Shown piece by piece: positions 12,240 to 23,291 of a stretch of 64,000 nucleotides of DNA. Under the pieces are notes generated by a model that saw only the letters and a program-made list of their open reading frames with translations, searched no databases and had not been told where the DNA came from. This DNA comes from Kuschelorhynchus macadamiae (Eukaryota > Arthropoda > Insecta > Coleoptera > Curculionidae), in contig JAUTXW010000205.1 in NCBI GenBank assembly GCA_030620095.1, forward strand, positions 806,001 through 870,000. The letters are read 5' to 3'. Made by a program: the position numbers and the translations under genes. Every line of letters begins with the position of its first letter. The first letter of the stretch is position 1.

Positions 12240-13850
12240 TGGTATTTGTTTCATATTATTAAAATTACAATAAATTTTTACTATGTCTAACTTAATAATA
12301 TTTTTGACAATTAGGTATTTTAGATGAAACATTAGCCGTCATTATTGAATCCAAAGCCTACTACAAAAGATTTACTAGAGCTAAAGCAAATGAATTTTTC
12401 AAATATGTAAACTTGAACAGAGAAAAAACCATTGAACGAAATGTAGACTTGTTATATTTTTGAAATCATTAAAAAATATCTATTCAAATTCATGCAAATA
12501 TACAGGGAGTTTTGATTCAAAATAACAAATTTGATGTTCTTTGATTAGCATTATTTTCTTTATAAATTCTGACGGTTTAGTAATAACCATAAAACTTTTG
12601 TTTTTCGCCCTCTTAGATATTTCCTATAGTAATGCAAGTAGGTACTGTTTTCAATATAAATCCTGTATGTATGCCATTTTTCGTATATCCGGGAGTAAAA
12701 ATATGACCAAGATATTGCTACTTAATATGGGTTAGGAGATACTATCAATTATGTGGTTACGAGTCCTGGAAAGACGTCAGAGTGCTATGAAAGGTTACCA
12801 TAGCTACACATACATAAAACTAATGAGGAGGGTAACTATATTAAATTCGCGGTTTTCAGTCGTGTGCGTCAGATTTATAACGCCAGATGCAGGAAGGCGT
12901 CGAAGTTTATATTAACGTGGCCTCCAGATTCAATAAAAGCCGAATTATTACCGATAAAGTCGGGGGAAATTTACGAGCAACAGTACGAACAATGCGAAAA
13001 ATGAAAAGAAAATAAAAGCATATATAGATAAGAATCTTAGTTTATTCTCAATAAAAAAAAGGAAACTAGTGGTTGTTTCAATACTGTAAAATTGTTACCG
13101 AGACAAGAGATTCTCAACGAAACGATAGAGGGGTCATTTCTCGGCGAGAATTTCTCGTTTTTTTTGAGCATGCGTATTTTTTATTTTGTTTAAAAAATTT
13201 TAATAGCTTTAGAAATAAGAGAAGTTGAAAATCGTTTTTGAATTTAATTAAGCAGGAAACAATAACAGAGACAAGAGATTGTTTTTATCTCACACAATAA
13301 GAAGCACCATTTTTTTTTTTAAATTATCACCCCGTTTTTGCAGAATTAATGACTAGGAGAAATGGGTGAAAACATAAAAATTACCTTTGCGTAGAGAAGA
13401 CAGAGAAGAAAACCTTCCTATACAGCACACAGGTCATCTTATGAATGGTCTGTGCTGGTAAAGGATCAGGACCTAAACTGATTACCGCAAAGTGTGGAGT
13501 TAAAATAGTAAACAATAGCACTAGGGAAGAGTAAAAATGTTTCTGAGACCAAAATAGCAATATCTTACTTATTTTATTGTACTAATTAACAATCTGTTTT
13601 GCAAAAGTCTCAGTGGGCTCCGATTTTATAGATCCATGTTTATTATGACAATTTACCCAATACCCATCTGCCCTTGACGTATGGGAAAATTCGACCATTA
13701 AATGAGAAATACCTAGATTTATTATATCAGGTGTACGTTATAAAGAATTTGAATACATATAACATAATTCCTAAATGGTTAGTTAGTTGTATTTTAACCA
13801 TCAGTTGATCGAAAGCTGTTCGTATTTGAGAAATTAGAGAGTTCTGAGCA
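12240..13850. other. No gene recognised; short plus-strand frame at 12852-13004
   Basis: Mostly AT-rich. The frame ending in TGA near 13004 reads RVRQIYNARCRKASK then WPPDSIKAELLPIKSGEIYE and has unusually ordinary composition for this window. I do not recognise it and there is no neighbouring coding signal. Confidence 0.3.
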
Positions 13851-13854
13851 ACAT

Positions 13855-15000
13855 GTCGGGAGTTTGTGTAAATAAGCCGAATCATTTTTGCTATCTGTGT
13901 AGTGACTTTTGTGAAACAAAAACTTATTTTTAGCCCATTAGTAAAAAAAGCTTACCCCTTGTATTTTAACTGCAAAGATGGAGACCAGGATAAAAATTGG
14001 ACAACAAATGTGCATCCAACATTCTCCGCTGGCTAAGTAAAAAAAAAGGATTTTCGGAGAAAAAAAGGTTAGAGTATCCAAATTTACAATCCCTAATCCA
14101 CCTCAGGAATAGACCCTTGATTTTGATGATGATCAAATGGATTCAAACGGTAGTATACCAGAAAATGTCGCCGTCCCATAAACCTCGCGAGACTCCGACT
14201 TTGTCTGTGAACTTGCCAGTAAAAAGCCTCATAAAATAAATCATAGTGAATTAAGTCAGCTTATAAGGGATTTAGAATTTCCCAAGAAAAAATCAGAACT
14301 ATTGGCCTCTCGATTGCAACAATATAATTTACTTCAAGACTAAGTAAGTTTCTGTGTACCGAAGCCGTCAGAAAAATCTAACAACATGGAAAACAATTTG
14401 GTTAATAACCTGAAGGGACATTGAGGGATTAATGGCAGAAGAATATCCAGACTGGACACTTTTCATTGATTCCTCAGTAACGCTTAAAGCTGTCTACTCT
14501 ATAACAGAAACAAGTTGCCTTCAGTCCCAGTTGGTCATGCAGTGTACATGAAAAAATCGTATAGCAATTTGAAATTTTTACTGGAAACCAGACAATATAA
14601 AAGATATTAATGGAAAATTTGTGGGGATTTAAAAGTTGTGGCGACTTTGTTTGGAATGCATCTAGGTTATACCAAATACCGCTGCTTCCTCTGCGAATGG
14701 GACAGGTGAGCACGATCAGATCACTACAGAAACAAAATCTGACCACCGGAAGAATCTTTAAATCCAGGAAAGAAAAATGTAACCAGCGCGCCATTGGGAA
14801 CTAACGAAAAAATTTCACTACTGCCACTTCATATAAAATTGGGACTTATGAAAAACTTTGTTAAGGCCATGAACAAAGTCGGCCATGCTTTCAGTTACTT
14901 AGAAGAAAAGTGCCCAAGAATCAGTGGAGCTAAAATTAAAAACGGAATATTTGTGGGGCCCCAGATTAGGAAGGTAATTATTTTTAAATCAACTTCAATA
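13855..15000 (+). pseudogene. Degenerate copy of a widespread uncharacterised repeat-encoded protein
   Basis: Fragments of one long protein appear in order across changing frames: NKPNHFCYLCSDF, CKDGDQDKNWTTNVHPT, LRWLSKKKGF, SQLIRDLEFPKKKSELLASR, YPDWTLFIDSSVTLKAV, PVGHAVYMKK-like, LGYTKYRCFLCEWD-like, then LLPLHIKLGLMKNFVKAMNK and SGAKIKNGIFVGPQIRK. The early Cys pairs and the CFLCEWDSR-type motif look zinc-binding. I know this motif series as an uncharacterised protein that recurs in many copies in hydrozoan, aphid and other invertebrate genomes, so it is presumably carried by a mobile element. I cannot name a superfamily. Many stops and frameshifts mark this copy as dead. Confidence 0.65.
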
Positions 15001-15214
15001 ATAAATAATTCAACTAAACAGATATGCAACATTCGGCAACGATGTGACAATCTGACAGTGATATGGCTTTCTTTTTTACTTTTTTAAGTGGATTTTAAGG
15101 GCGCTGCCGCCAATTGTGAAAATATATCAAAAAAATGGTTTTAAACTAAATAATTCGGATAATTGTACAAAAATTAACATACCAAACTATACTTCCTATA
15201 TATTGCATGGATAA

Positions 15215-15260
15215 AAGACTTAGTTCCTACCAACTGAGTAGTTGGTAGGAAGTAAGTCTT
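15215..15260. repeat. Hairpin with 21-bp stem
   Basis: AAGACTTAGTTCC... is mirrored by ...GGAAGTAAGTCTT around a GAGT loop with one mismatch. No surrounding miRNA-like precursor structure is evident. Confidence 0.8.
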
Positions 15261-16255
15261 ATAATAAATAATTTTAAAAAATTTATTTTCAACAAAAATT
15301 ATTTAGTTAGTAAATGATTATAAACAAATGAAAATAAATAAATACTCTGCGTAAGTTAAGACTTGACCGCGGTAATGAAGTAAATAACAAATAGTTTAAA
15401 TGCTAAACACTGCCATAAAATAAAACACAAATTTTTATGCACACTCGTTAAACTTATTCACGACTACATACACACTCACATGTATACATATACATACATA
15501 CTTCCTAATAGAGTATTTGATAATTTTCTTCAATCTGCTATATATTTTCATTCCGATGTAAAAAAACTTAAAATCAAAACCACAGAAAAAATAATCTCGC
15601 AGGTGAGGCATTCTTCTGGTGATAAAATGGATGATAAAATATAGAGGGTGTATCCTTCTTAGTTTTTGAGTTATTCAGCAATATAATGTGATACCTTTGG
15701 ATGGGACACCCAGTAATTCAACTGGCGCTTCTATAACTAATATATAGTTAATAGAGACAACTATAAAAAAACGTCATATTTTTCATCTGCAAACGAACAC
15801 TCAATAATACTAGTAGGTAATTGAAATATACGAAATTAAGTCAATTAATATCGCAATGTGAATTAAATCACTTTTTTATTGCTATGTGGAACGTGTACTA
15901 TTAAAACAGACGAAACAAATAAATTAAAAAGTAACAATTATAATAATATATACCCACCATTTGATTCGATATGAACTGCGAGGCTATTGTGCTTTATATT
16001 TTGTATTGTTATGTATTAAAATTACTTAAACAAAAGTTGGAAGTTAAATAGTTATTTTCCTAACAAGTGCGGAAAGTGGCACGCGACTGCACTTCAGCGC
16101 GTTGGGTTTTGAAGGTTGAAAAGCTGATGCCAATAGATTTTGAATTTTGTAGAACTCTAAAATGAGTACAGCCGAAATAGATTCCAGCTGATCATGTTTG
16201 AGAATACAATGCCGTCTTCCAATAAAATTATCGAAACACCCTGTATCAACATGAA
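15261..16255. other. No gene; small inverted-ended segment at 15643-15712
   Basis: AGGGTGTATCC and GGGACACCC at 15643-15712 suggest a tiny MITE remnant. The remainder is unassigned. Confidence 0.35.
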
Positions 16256-16601
16256 GAGTGTAAAGTGCGGGACACGAATGAAAACCGGGAGGTCCTTAAA
16301 ATAAAGGTTCATAGTCTTAAGCAAGTGGAAAAGTAAAATTTGTGCACGCAAATAAATTTTATGTTATATTATTTATTGTAACAGTTTGCCGCTTCAATTA
16401 TAAAGTGAGCCAGCTAAGCAGTACGGAAAATTAATCGAGGATTTAGTAAATTTCGCACTGGTCAACTTGAAATTGGGATGTGCCTAGATTCTCCATGCAC
16501 ATGCCGCTAGAAGATTCTAGCTATGTCCAGTGGCGCCTATACACTTCGAGCTTTTGTTTTTATTTCTATATAAATGCGTTTCGTTGAATTTGAATTATTA
16601 T

Positions 16602-18085
16602 TTTGAAGTAACGATAGCGAGCAAAAGAGGAAAAACAATTCGAAGCGGTGCTCGTGAAGTTATTGCTAGCGTTATAGAGGCCTGTACTAGAGAAGCTGAA
16701 AATAATAGTTTGACTATTCCAATTCAAAATCGAACCGAACGCGCTGTATTTTACACTGGTGTTTCGGAAAGTAGTGTAAGAAAAATTGAAAGAGAACATA
16801 ATGATCGCTCACGTTCTACTTCACCTTTAAAATCTCCTGGTAAAAAAAGACCCCGATTATCATACAAAGATAAAATTGACGATGGTGATTTTCAAGTAAT
16901 TCGACGAACGACAGAGGATTTTTATATAAACTTGAAGAAGGTTCCGACCTGCAAACCCCTACTTCGTGCTGTAAAGAACAAAATAGATTTTCCGTACGGG
17001 TATAAAACCTTAAACCGGCTTTTACGATCAAATGATATTATTTGGCGCAGGTGCCAAAATAAACGAAAATAGCTCATTAAGAGACCGAATATTTTTCATT
17101 GGCGAATGAAATATCTATCAACTGTAAGGCAATATAGGCAAGAGGGGCGCAATATTGTGTATCTAGACGAAACCTGGGTAGGTAATGATATAACAGTGAA
17201 CAAATGCTGGCAAAGTTAAAGTGTTACAGGTTTTGTTCAGGGAATCTGCTCTAGCAGTCACTTTATTATAGTTCATGCTGGTTCCGAAGCCGGTTGTTCC
17301 AGGTGCTGCTTTAGTTTTTCGTTCGGGACTAACAATTGGAGACTATCATGGACAGATGAAGAGAGATAATTTTGAAAAGTGGTTTGCTCGAGAAGCTTCT
17401 ACCAAACATTCCTCCCAAATCAGTCGTGGAAATGGATAATGCTCATTCTCACGTAGAACATAAAGTGCCAACTAAATACTTTACAAAAGCTCATATGATA
17501 TCGTGGCTTAAATCGGACAATCTTGTATGTGATCCGATATGGAGAAAATATCAATTAAACTAGACTCGTCGTTTGTCGTTTCATTTCATTGTCCTCATCC
17601 CAGACCCGCTCCCAGCAGTAACACACTAAGGATTGCAAATGTATATGAAGTAATATCAGCCAACAAGCCTAGAGAAAAAAGTTTAAAATTGACGGTCTTT
17701 TACGTAACCTCGGTCATAGACCTTTAAGGCTGCCTCCATGCATGTGCGACATCAACCCTATTGAACTTGCATGGGCAGGAGTAAAAAAATATATTCGAGA
17801 GCGCAACACCGGTGAACTTTCAATTAAAGATTTAAATAAAATAACATTAGAAATGATTGAGCCAATATTGGCTGATAACAGGGAAATCGTATGTTAAACA
17901 TGCTCGTTCTATTGAAGATAAATACTGTAGTAGATGGCAAAATTGAAAGGGTTATTGATGATTTAGTTATCACACTGGGATCTTCAAGTAGTGACGACGA
18001 AACCTCATCATTTTCAGAGGAAGACAACGATTTAGAAGGAATCGAACCATTAGAATCACAGCCGTCAACCTCAAAAATAGCTTAG
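16602..18085 (+). pseudogene. IS630/Tc1-like transposase, broken
   Basis: The N-terminus holds a helix-turn-helix (IASVIEACTREAE then TERAVFYTGVSESSVRKIE) and a basic KKRPRLSYKDK segment. The first catalytic aspartate is in VYLDETWV, followed by IIVHAGSEAG, ALVFRSG, GDYHGQM and NFEKWF. The second aspartate is in VVEMDNAHSH and the acid pair ends with INPIELAWAGVKKYI. A serine/acid tail (SSSSDDETSSFSEEDND) closes the protein. At least two in-frame stops (near 17070 and 17218) and several frameshifts (about 17285, 17380, 17570-17690, 17895) inactivate it. The order of motifs and the tail match a DDE_3 family frequent in insects. The usual length would be near 450 residues. Confidence 0.8.
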
Positions 18086-18259
18086 TTTTTTTTCATATAT
18101 TTTGTAAAATTGTTCATAAAGTAGCTGTCAATAAACTGCTTCAAAATAATTAATTTTCTGTTCAATACCGGGTGTCAATAAATATCTAATATTGCAATTA
18201 ATATTTGAAAAACTACAGAACTCATATTTTCCAAAATTAAGAAATCAATGTAGTTATAG

Positions 18260-18943
18260 TAGGGGAGCCAGCACTAATTCCAGTGAACAAGATTTATCAA
18301 AATTTTAACTTATGCAGTTCGACTTTGGGCTTATCTCCGTCTGTCATATTACTTTGTACAGGGAGCGTCATTGTGAAGTATTATACAGGGCGTTTCCTAA
18401 TTGCGTGCTAATGTTAAAGGAGGGTGATTCTTGGACAAAAAAAAAACATTTTTTTAAAATCCTAATTCTGATGCTATTATAGATAAATAACGGTGTGAAA
18501 TTTGATACACTACTTTTATGCATAAAAGGGCATTATTTATTAACAATCAATTGTTGAAGTTTCTACCAGTGGCGTGCATATGTAACTAACCTGGGTAAAT
18601 CCGTATGCTCCTTAATGCCTAGAAGACGTGTATCAAATGTCATGCAGTTATCTACAATAGCATCAGAATTGGGATGAAAAAAAAAATTTTTCTTTTTAAA
18701 TTTTTACCATCCTGTATCTCAAAAGTTAAGACTTTTAGGATTTAAAAACACCCCCTTTAACATCAGCATGCAATTAGGAAAAGCCCTGTATAGTACTTCA
18801 CAATGACGGCCCCTGTATAAAGTAATATGACAAACGGAGACAGACGGCCACTTTTGGCATACCCGAGTAGCCCAAAGTCGAACTGCATAAATTAAAAGTT
18901 TGATCAATCTCGTTCACTGGATCTGATTCTGGCTGCCCTTGTA
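18260..18943. mobile_element. Fold-back element nested in the IS630-like transposon
   Basis: Inverted arms of about 270 bp share GGGAGCCAG/GGGCAGCCAG ends, CCAGTGAAC(A/G)AGATT, ATGCAGTTCGACTTTGGGC, GTCATATTACTTT and GGGCGTTTCCTAATTGC. The centre is short and has no frame. Confidence 0.7.
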
Positions 18944-19345
18944 AATCTGGACTTGATAATCGTGTATCACTATACTGGCTAGTCCAATAATAGTGGACGT
19001 AGGCAGTAGCCCGGGAACCGTTAATGATAACTCAAGAGAAAATATATTTATAGGTAAATCGATCAAGAAAAATCAAAATTAAATTATTTTAAAAATCGGA
19101 AGTTCGAGGTTTTTGCCTCACAAAGGAGATATAGAAGTGCGGTCCACGAAAAAAAAAACAGACAAATATAGATAAAGGTTCATTAAGCATAGTTACATTT
19201 TTTAATTATCTGAAGGGCGTATAGTCAAAAAGGAGTGCCATATTATTTAAAGAACGACGGGACACCACTGGTTTAAAGAGATTTCTTGGCCGACCTTCTT
19301 AAACCGATTGACTCCGCCCATTTTTTTTTCGTGTCCCTCACTTTA

Positions 19346-20340
19346 CCACTATTCTTAATTTTTCAATGTTTGCGTTACTGAAATTTTAAAAATGAATATT
19401 TAAAATGGTAATGTTGCGAAAAATCATGCTATATTATGTAAATGCCTTGTATTCATCATTATAGAAAACCAGGTGTTTCTGTTTTAATTTGTGTATGTTG
19501 AAGCGAAGCATATATTAACTAATGTGTTCAGGAATATGAATTTCAAGCCCGAATACTTCAAGTACTAATTTCGTAACAACAAATACTTCTATGTACTTAT
19601 ACTTTGTACTACCAGCTGCAAAGAAATTCTACCGCGATTGAAAGGAATTTATATTGTTAATAACCAGACCATTATTTGCATAATTATTTACGTACAGGGT
19701 ATTCGAAAAGTCTTAGTATAGACTTATATCTCCAGTACGTATTGTTAAAGCTAAACAGTTTAAATTTTGGCAGTTACATGTGCGCTAACAAATCTACCTT
19801 TTTGTGTTTAACCCTTAAACACAGACTTTACGAATCCAGTTGGTTGCTATTGCTATCTCTAGGATACCTTCAAATCGAATATAAGTCAATATGTTCTAAA
19901 AGATATCGAGGATTAGATTGTCGTTTGCATAAGTAATTTAGTTTTGAAATGACTGGTGCATGATTCGCAGTCAGATTGATTCTTACCTCTGGTTAAAAAT
20001 TATTAATTATTGTAGTATTTCGCTATATTTTTTTCAAAAATCTAACAGCATCTTGTGTTACAAGACCGTGTTGCTTGTTTTATCAGTGCATTTTGTTCCA
20101 ACTCAAGATCCAAAAGTAAACAAACTAGTAATAATTAGGTTCGACAATAACTCCAAGTCTGGCGGTAAGCTAGATGAAAAATGCTCTTGTTATAGTATAA
20201 ATAAAGAACACACACGATGGTTCATTGTAATTTTCTTAGTCATATGGACATATGTGCAGCGAATATAGTTTTTATTTCTTTTTCTTCGGCGCCGGAATAC
20301 ACCGGTCGGGCAATGGTGTCGGAAAACATACAACTGTTTT
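19346..20340. other. No confident feature
   Basis: Short open frames of up to about 100 codons show no recognisable motif. A TACAGGGTATTCGAAAAGTC string at 19693 hints at another small-element end. Confidence 0.35.
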
Positions 20341-20370
20341 TCAGGCGGGGGAAGTCAGGCGGAGAGTGAA

Positions 20371-20990
20371 ATCTGCATTGACTCGGACAGTCAGGCGGCC
20401 TTTAAAGCCATCGGCAAGCCCAGAATAAGCTCAGCTCTAGTCCAGGAATGCAGAGATGCATTAAGTGAGCTAGCAACGACAAAGGTGGTGAGATTGAAAT
20501 GGGTCCCTGGGCATAGTGGTGTCGAAGGCAACGAGAAAGCGGATGAGTTCGCCAGAAGCGGATAATAAGTAAACAATACTGGTCGCAAGATGTAAATAGA
20601 TTTGCCTGGAAAAAGACAAAGGAGGAAGTGGAAAAGGACGAACTACTGTAGACTGGAAAAAAAACGCTACCCAACCCATGCGGATCGAAGGCAACTTGGT
20701 TATAGGAGTCGACAGGCGATTGGCGACCTATCGGCATTTTGACAGGACACTGTAAACTAAACACATGTATCAGCTTGGATTAGCGGACAACCCTTGTTGT
20801 CCTAACTCTGGAGCAGAGGAGAAGAATCCCTATTATCTCGTTGGCACGTGTGAAAGGTGGTCAAGATTACGCTGGAATACTTTCGGCGTTGAGTCCCTCT
20901 CCAAGGAAGAATTACAACATCTCGACTTGGGCAAGATACTCTCCTTCATTACAAGGATGGGCCGCCTTCGTAGAGAAGTGGACTGAGGTG
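20371..20990 (+). pseudogene. Non-LTR retrotransposon RNase H and C-terminal tail
   Basis: The frame from 20371 reads ICIDSDSQAAFKAIGKP, then SSALVQECRDAL, then LKWVPGHSGVEGNEKADEFA and a stop at about 20562. These are the RNase H catalytic aspartate block and the WVPGH/GNEKAD block found in non-LTR retrotransposons of the Jockey/I/R1 type. Beyond a frameshift the tail continues with LTGHCKLN, YQLGLADNPCCPNSGAEE and LVGTCERWSRLRW, the C-terminal zinc-knuckle-like HTG-C-P-C-H-L-C region, with the usual CGAEEET replaced by SGAEEKN. The RT domain is absent. It is a 5'-truncated, frameshifted copy, the usual outcome of target-primed insertion. Confidence 0.82.
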
Positions 20991-20994
20991 GGTG

Positions 20995-21690
20995 GGACCG
21001 GGGTTAGCGAAAAGAAACTTTTAGGCCTAGTTGCTGGGCTTGTTTTCCACATCTTACTACTGTCCTAAAAAATTAAAACGGAAACAATCTACCAGGGTTG
21101 TGTAATAAACGTAACCATCTGTGGGTTTTCCATGCTCATAATATATTTGCTAAAATTGCATTTAAAAAGTATATTAAACAACCTACAGAGAAAAAAATAT
21201 TTTTTTATTTTTGTAAAATACTACAGAATATTTTTTCATGTGTTGTGTTTCTTTTAAATGTTTGCGCAGATCTAGGTGGTAATCAAATGCCAATAGTTAG
21301 TTTGACCCCCTTCTGTGCCTACACAAATTCACATCTGTAGCTAAAGGTTAACAGTTTTGCATGGTTTTCATTGCAACCTGTATCGACTTTTACCTTATTT
21401 TAGAGACTTTTAAAAGACATATATTTCTGCGCAAACTGGAGATCTTCACTTAGACCCATTTTCGAATAGGGAAAGGAATGAAAAGAAGCATCATGACCAA
21501 AAAAATGAAATGTTTAAATTGTTTTTGATAAAAAATGTTTTTATCATTTCGTTCCTGTGTTTTGGAAGAAATTAAATAACACATCACGTTAATTTATGGT
21601 GTCTGTGTGTGCTACTTCTACATTTTTTTTTTCATTTTCTGATAATGCAGAAAAAGTTGATTTTTTTTGTCCTAACACTGCAACCTGTGG
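20995..21690. other. No gene recognised
   Basis: An 80-codon frame at 21098-21340 has no known motif. The rest is AT-rich. Confidence 0.35.
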
Positions 21691-21780
21691 TGGAAAATCG
21701 ATCAAAATACAAGAGTTCTAACCACACTACACCACAACATGTTATATAATATCCGACTAATTTTATTACCGTCAACACAA

Positions 21781-22410
21781 AATGGCAGCATTTCATTTCT
21801 TAACTCACAGGTTAGTCAATTTTCCATTAAGTAAACGGTTTAACAATGAAGTGAATCGGTTTAAAAATATACCTAAAAGTAATGGATATAATGATAATCT
21901 AGGATACATAAATTAGTAAATGGATATAAGCATAAGAAAATGTTACTTATCTTCAAGCCTCGGCCATCCCCTCCATCTGAGGCTCCCAATAAGTTCATAG
22001 TGAATCCCATATGATCTCAGATATACGAGAGGTCTAGAAAAAGTATTTGAAAACGTAGGTTTTAGAGTAGAACCCTAAATACAAAGTCGACTTGAAGTAG
22101 AGGAGTGTAATCTATGAAATTAGCTGTAATGAATGCGATCTAAAATATGTTGGGCAAACTAAATGCTCCATAAACATTCGTTTTAAAGGACACATGGCAC
22201 ATTTAAGATACGGAAGAACAGAAAAGTCAAGCGTTGCCCAACATGCTTTGGAAAACAATTACCAAATAGAAATAAACTTAAGTTAGTTAAGAATGTATCT
22301 AACAATAGATTACTGCATGCATTTGAGAGTATAGAAATAGTTAAATGTGGTAAGAGAGCACTAAATAAAGACAGAGGGCATACTCCCTATAGCCCCTTTA
22401 TTGCTTACTT
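21781..22410 (+). pseudogene. Penelope-like protein remnant: RT thumb plus GIY-YIG nuclease
   Basis: It starts MAAFHFLTHRLVNFPLS then NEVNRFKNIPKSNGYND, the RT C-terminal region. After a damaged linker the nuclease domain reads VIYEISCNECDLKYVGQTK, then IRFKGHMAHLRYG and SSVAQHALENNYQI. This includes the CxxC before YVGQT, the RFxxH helix and the AxHxxxxxH-like segment. A frameshift near 22283 moves on to KNVSNNRLLHAFESIEI and GHTPYSPFI, the usual C-terminus. In a live element the nuclease would nick the target and the RT would copy the RNA. Stops and missing parts show that this copy is inactive. Confidence 0.85.
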
Positions 22411-22485
22411 CACAATGGTGCCGTCGCGTCGGGTCCAACCAAGTGTGACCACATTTACCTATAAAAATTCTTGGTTAGGATAAGT

Positions 22486-22552
22486 TACTTTAATTTTTAT
22501 CATCTGCTGATGATGCTAACTTGGTTAGCGAAACCCGCGTCCAGAACGTAAC
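22486..22552 (+). ncRNA. Hammerhead ribozyme (type I, Penelope-associated)
   Basis: All core elements are present: CTGATGA at 22507-22513, stem II GCTAAC/GTTAGC (22515-22520 with 22524-22529, loop TTG), GAAA at 22530-22533, a minimal stem III C(CCGC)G at 22534-22539 and the cleavage triplet GTC at 22539-22541. Stem I pairs TCTG (22503-22506) with CAGA (22542-22545), and GTTAC (about 22484-22488) with GTAAC (about 22547-22551) across an internal loop. The GAAAC-NCGC-GTC arrangement with a one-pair stem III is the form known from retroelement hammerheads. Predicted cleavage follows C22541. Confidence 0.88.
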
Positions 22553-22639
22553 AAGTTGTGGTGTAGTGTGGTTAGAACTCTTTTATTTTGATCAATTTTT
22601 TTAACAGACGATGTAAACAGAATTACAATAAGCAGCCAG

Positions 22640-23130
22640 ACTATTCAATGCTTTTCCATTCAGTTACTGCCAGTTATGTGAAAACTGTTGTTTCCAAGAT
22701 AGTAACAACTTTTAGCGTTAAAGATGCCCCTTGATCTGATGGCCCTTCTGTTAAATCTGAAGATCTTGTAATTTAGGTTTTAGGTACATTTACTGTTCTA
22801 CCGAAATAATCACCTCGAGTAGCAGCTGCTGATGAGGGTGTGGGTAAATCAACAGTTAACAAAATAAAAAAAAAACATAAAAGTTCACCTTGGATAAGAA
22901 CTTCATGAAGATGACTCGCATTGCAGGTTACAGTTTTGTGAAGAAATTTTATATTTAATTGAAACGCAACTTACTTGTATCAGATATATGTTAGTGATGA
23001 AGCAACTCAATAGTCACAATTATCGTTACTGAAGTGAAGAGGCTCATACACTCGATCCTCAGAAACTTAACGTATGATCTGAAATGATAGCAAATAAAAT
23101 AATTCATGCATAGAATACTGTTGGTCGTTA
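22640..23130 (+). pseudogene. mariner-like transposase relic
   Basis: Broken frames give YVKTVVSKIVTTFSVKDAP with DGPSVKSED (helix-turn-helix and linker), VAADEGVGKSTVNKIKKKHK (second helix-turn-helix), then a YVSDEATQ segment, HNYRY-SEEAHTLDPQKLNVW and NKIIH. This order corresponds to the N-terminal half of a mariner-type transposase up to just beyond the first catalytic aspartate (SDEAT). Many stops are present. Downstream it stops where the second Penelope element's flanking repeat begins (about 23155), so the retroelement may have inserted into it. Confidence 0.65.
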
Positions 23131-23291
23131 CGTGATTAAAATCCATGATAAAATTTTTTAGAAAAACAACAATGTTTTTAAGATTTTCACTATATATTTA
23201 TTGTCAACATGACATGAGCTGAGTTTTTTATGGACAATATCAAACATACTATTCACCAGAATCCACTAACAAAAACTTTCTTTATTGATTT

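Larger units (their letters stand above)
16263..19343 (+). mobile_element. IS630/Tc1-mariner-like transposon, 3.1 kb with insertion
   Basis: The left end AAGTGCGGGACACGAATGAA and the right end, read inverted, AAGTGAGGGACACGAAAAAA form terminal inverted repeats of about 35-40 bp, and both are flanked by TA (16261-16262 and 19344-19345). Inside lie a broken transposase gene (16602-18085) and a secondary fold-back insertion (18260-18943). Without the insertion the element would be about 2.4 kb. Confidence 0.7.
21693..22600 (+). mobile_element. Penelope-like element with flanking inverted repeats and ribozyme
   Basis: A repeat of about 45 bp (AAAATCGATCAAAATACAAG..., then GAGTTCTAACCACACTACACC) lies at about 21693-21738 and returns inverted at about 22554-22600. 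Between the copies lie an RT/GIY-YIG remnant and a hammerhead ribozyme just inside the right repeat. Inverted flanking repeats and hammerheads in terminal repeats are known for Penelope-like elements. The catalytic RT core is missing, so the copy depends on others. Confidence 0.75.

Noticed and set aside
15215..15260. miRNA precursor
   Set aside because: The stem is 21 bp with a 4-base loop and no flanking paired region; a precursor would need a longer lower stem and larger loop.
20391..20764. Minus-strand frames of 65-120 codons at 20.4-20.8 kb
   Set aside because: They are mirror frames of the plus-strand RNase H segment, which carries clear family motifs.
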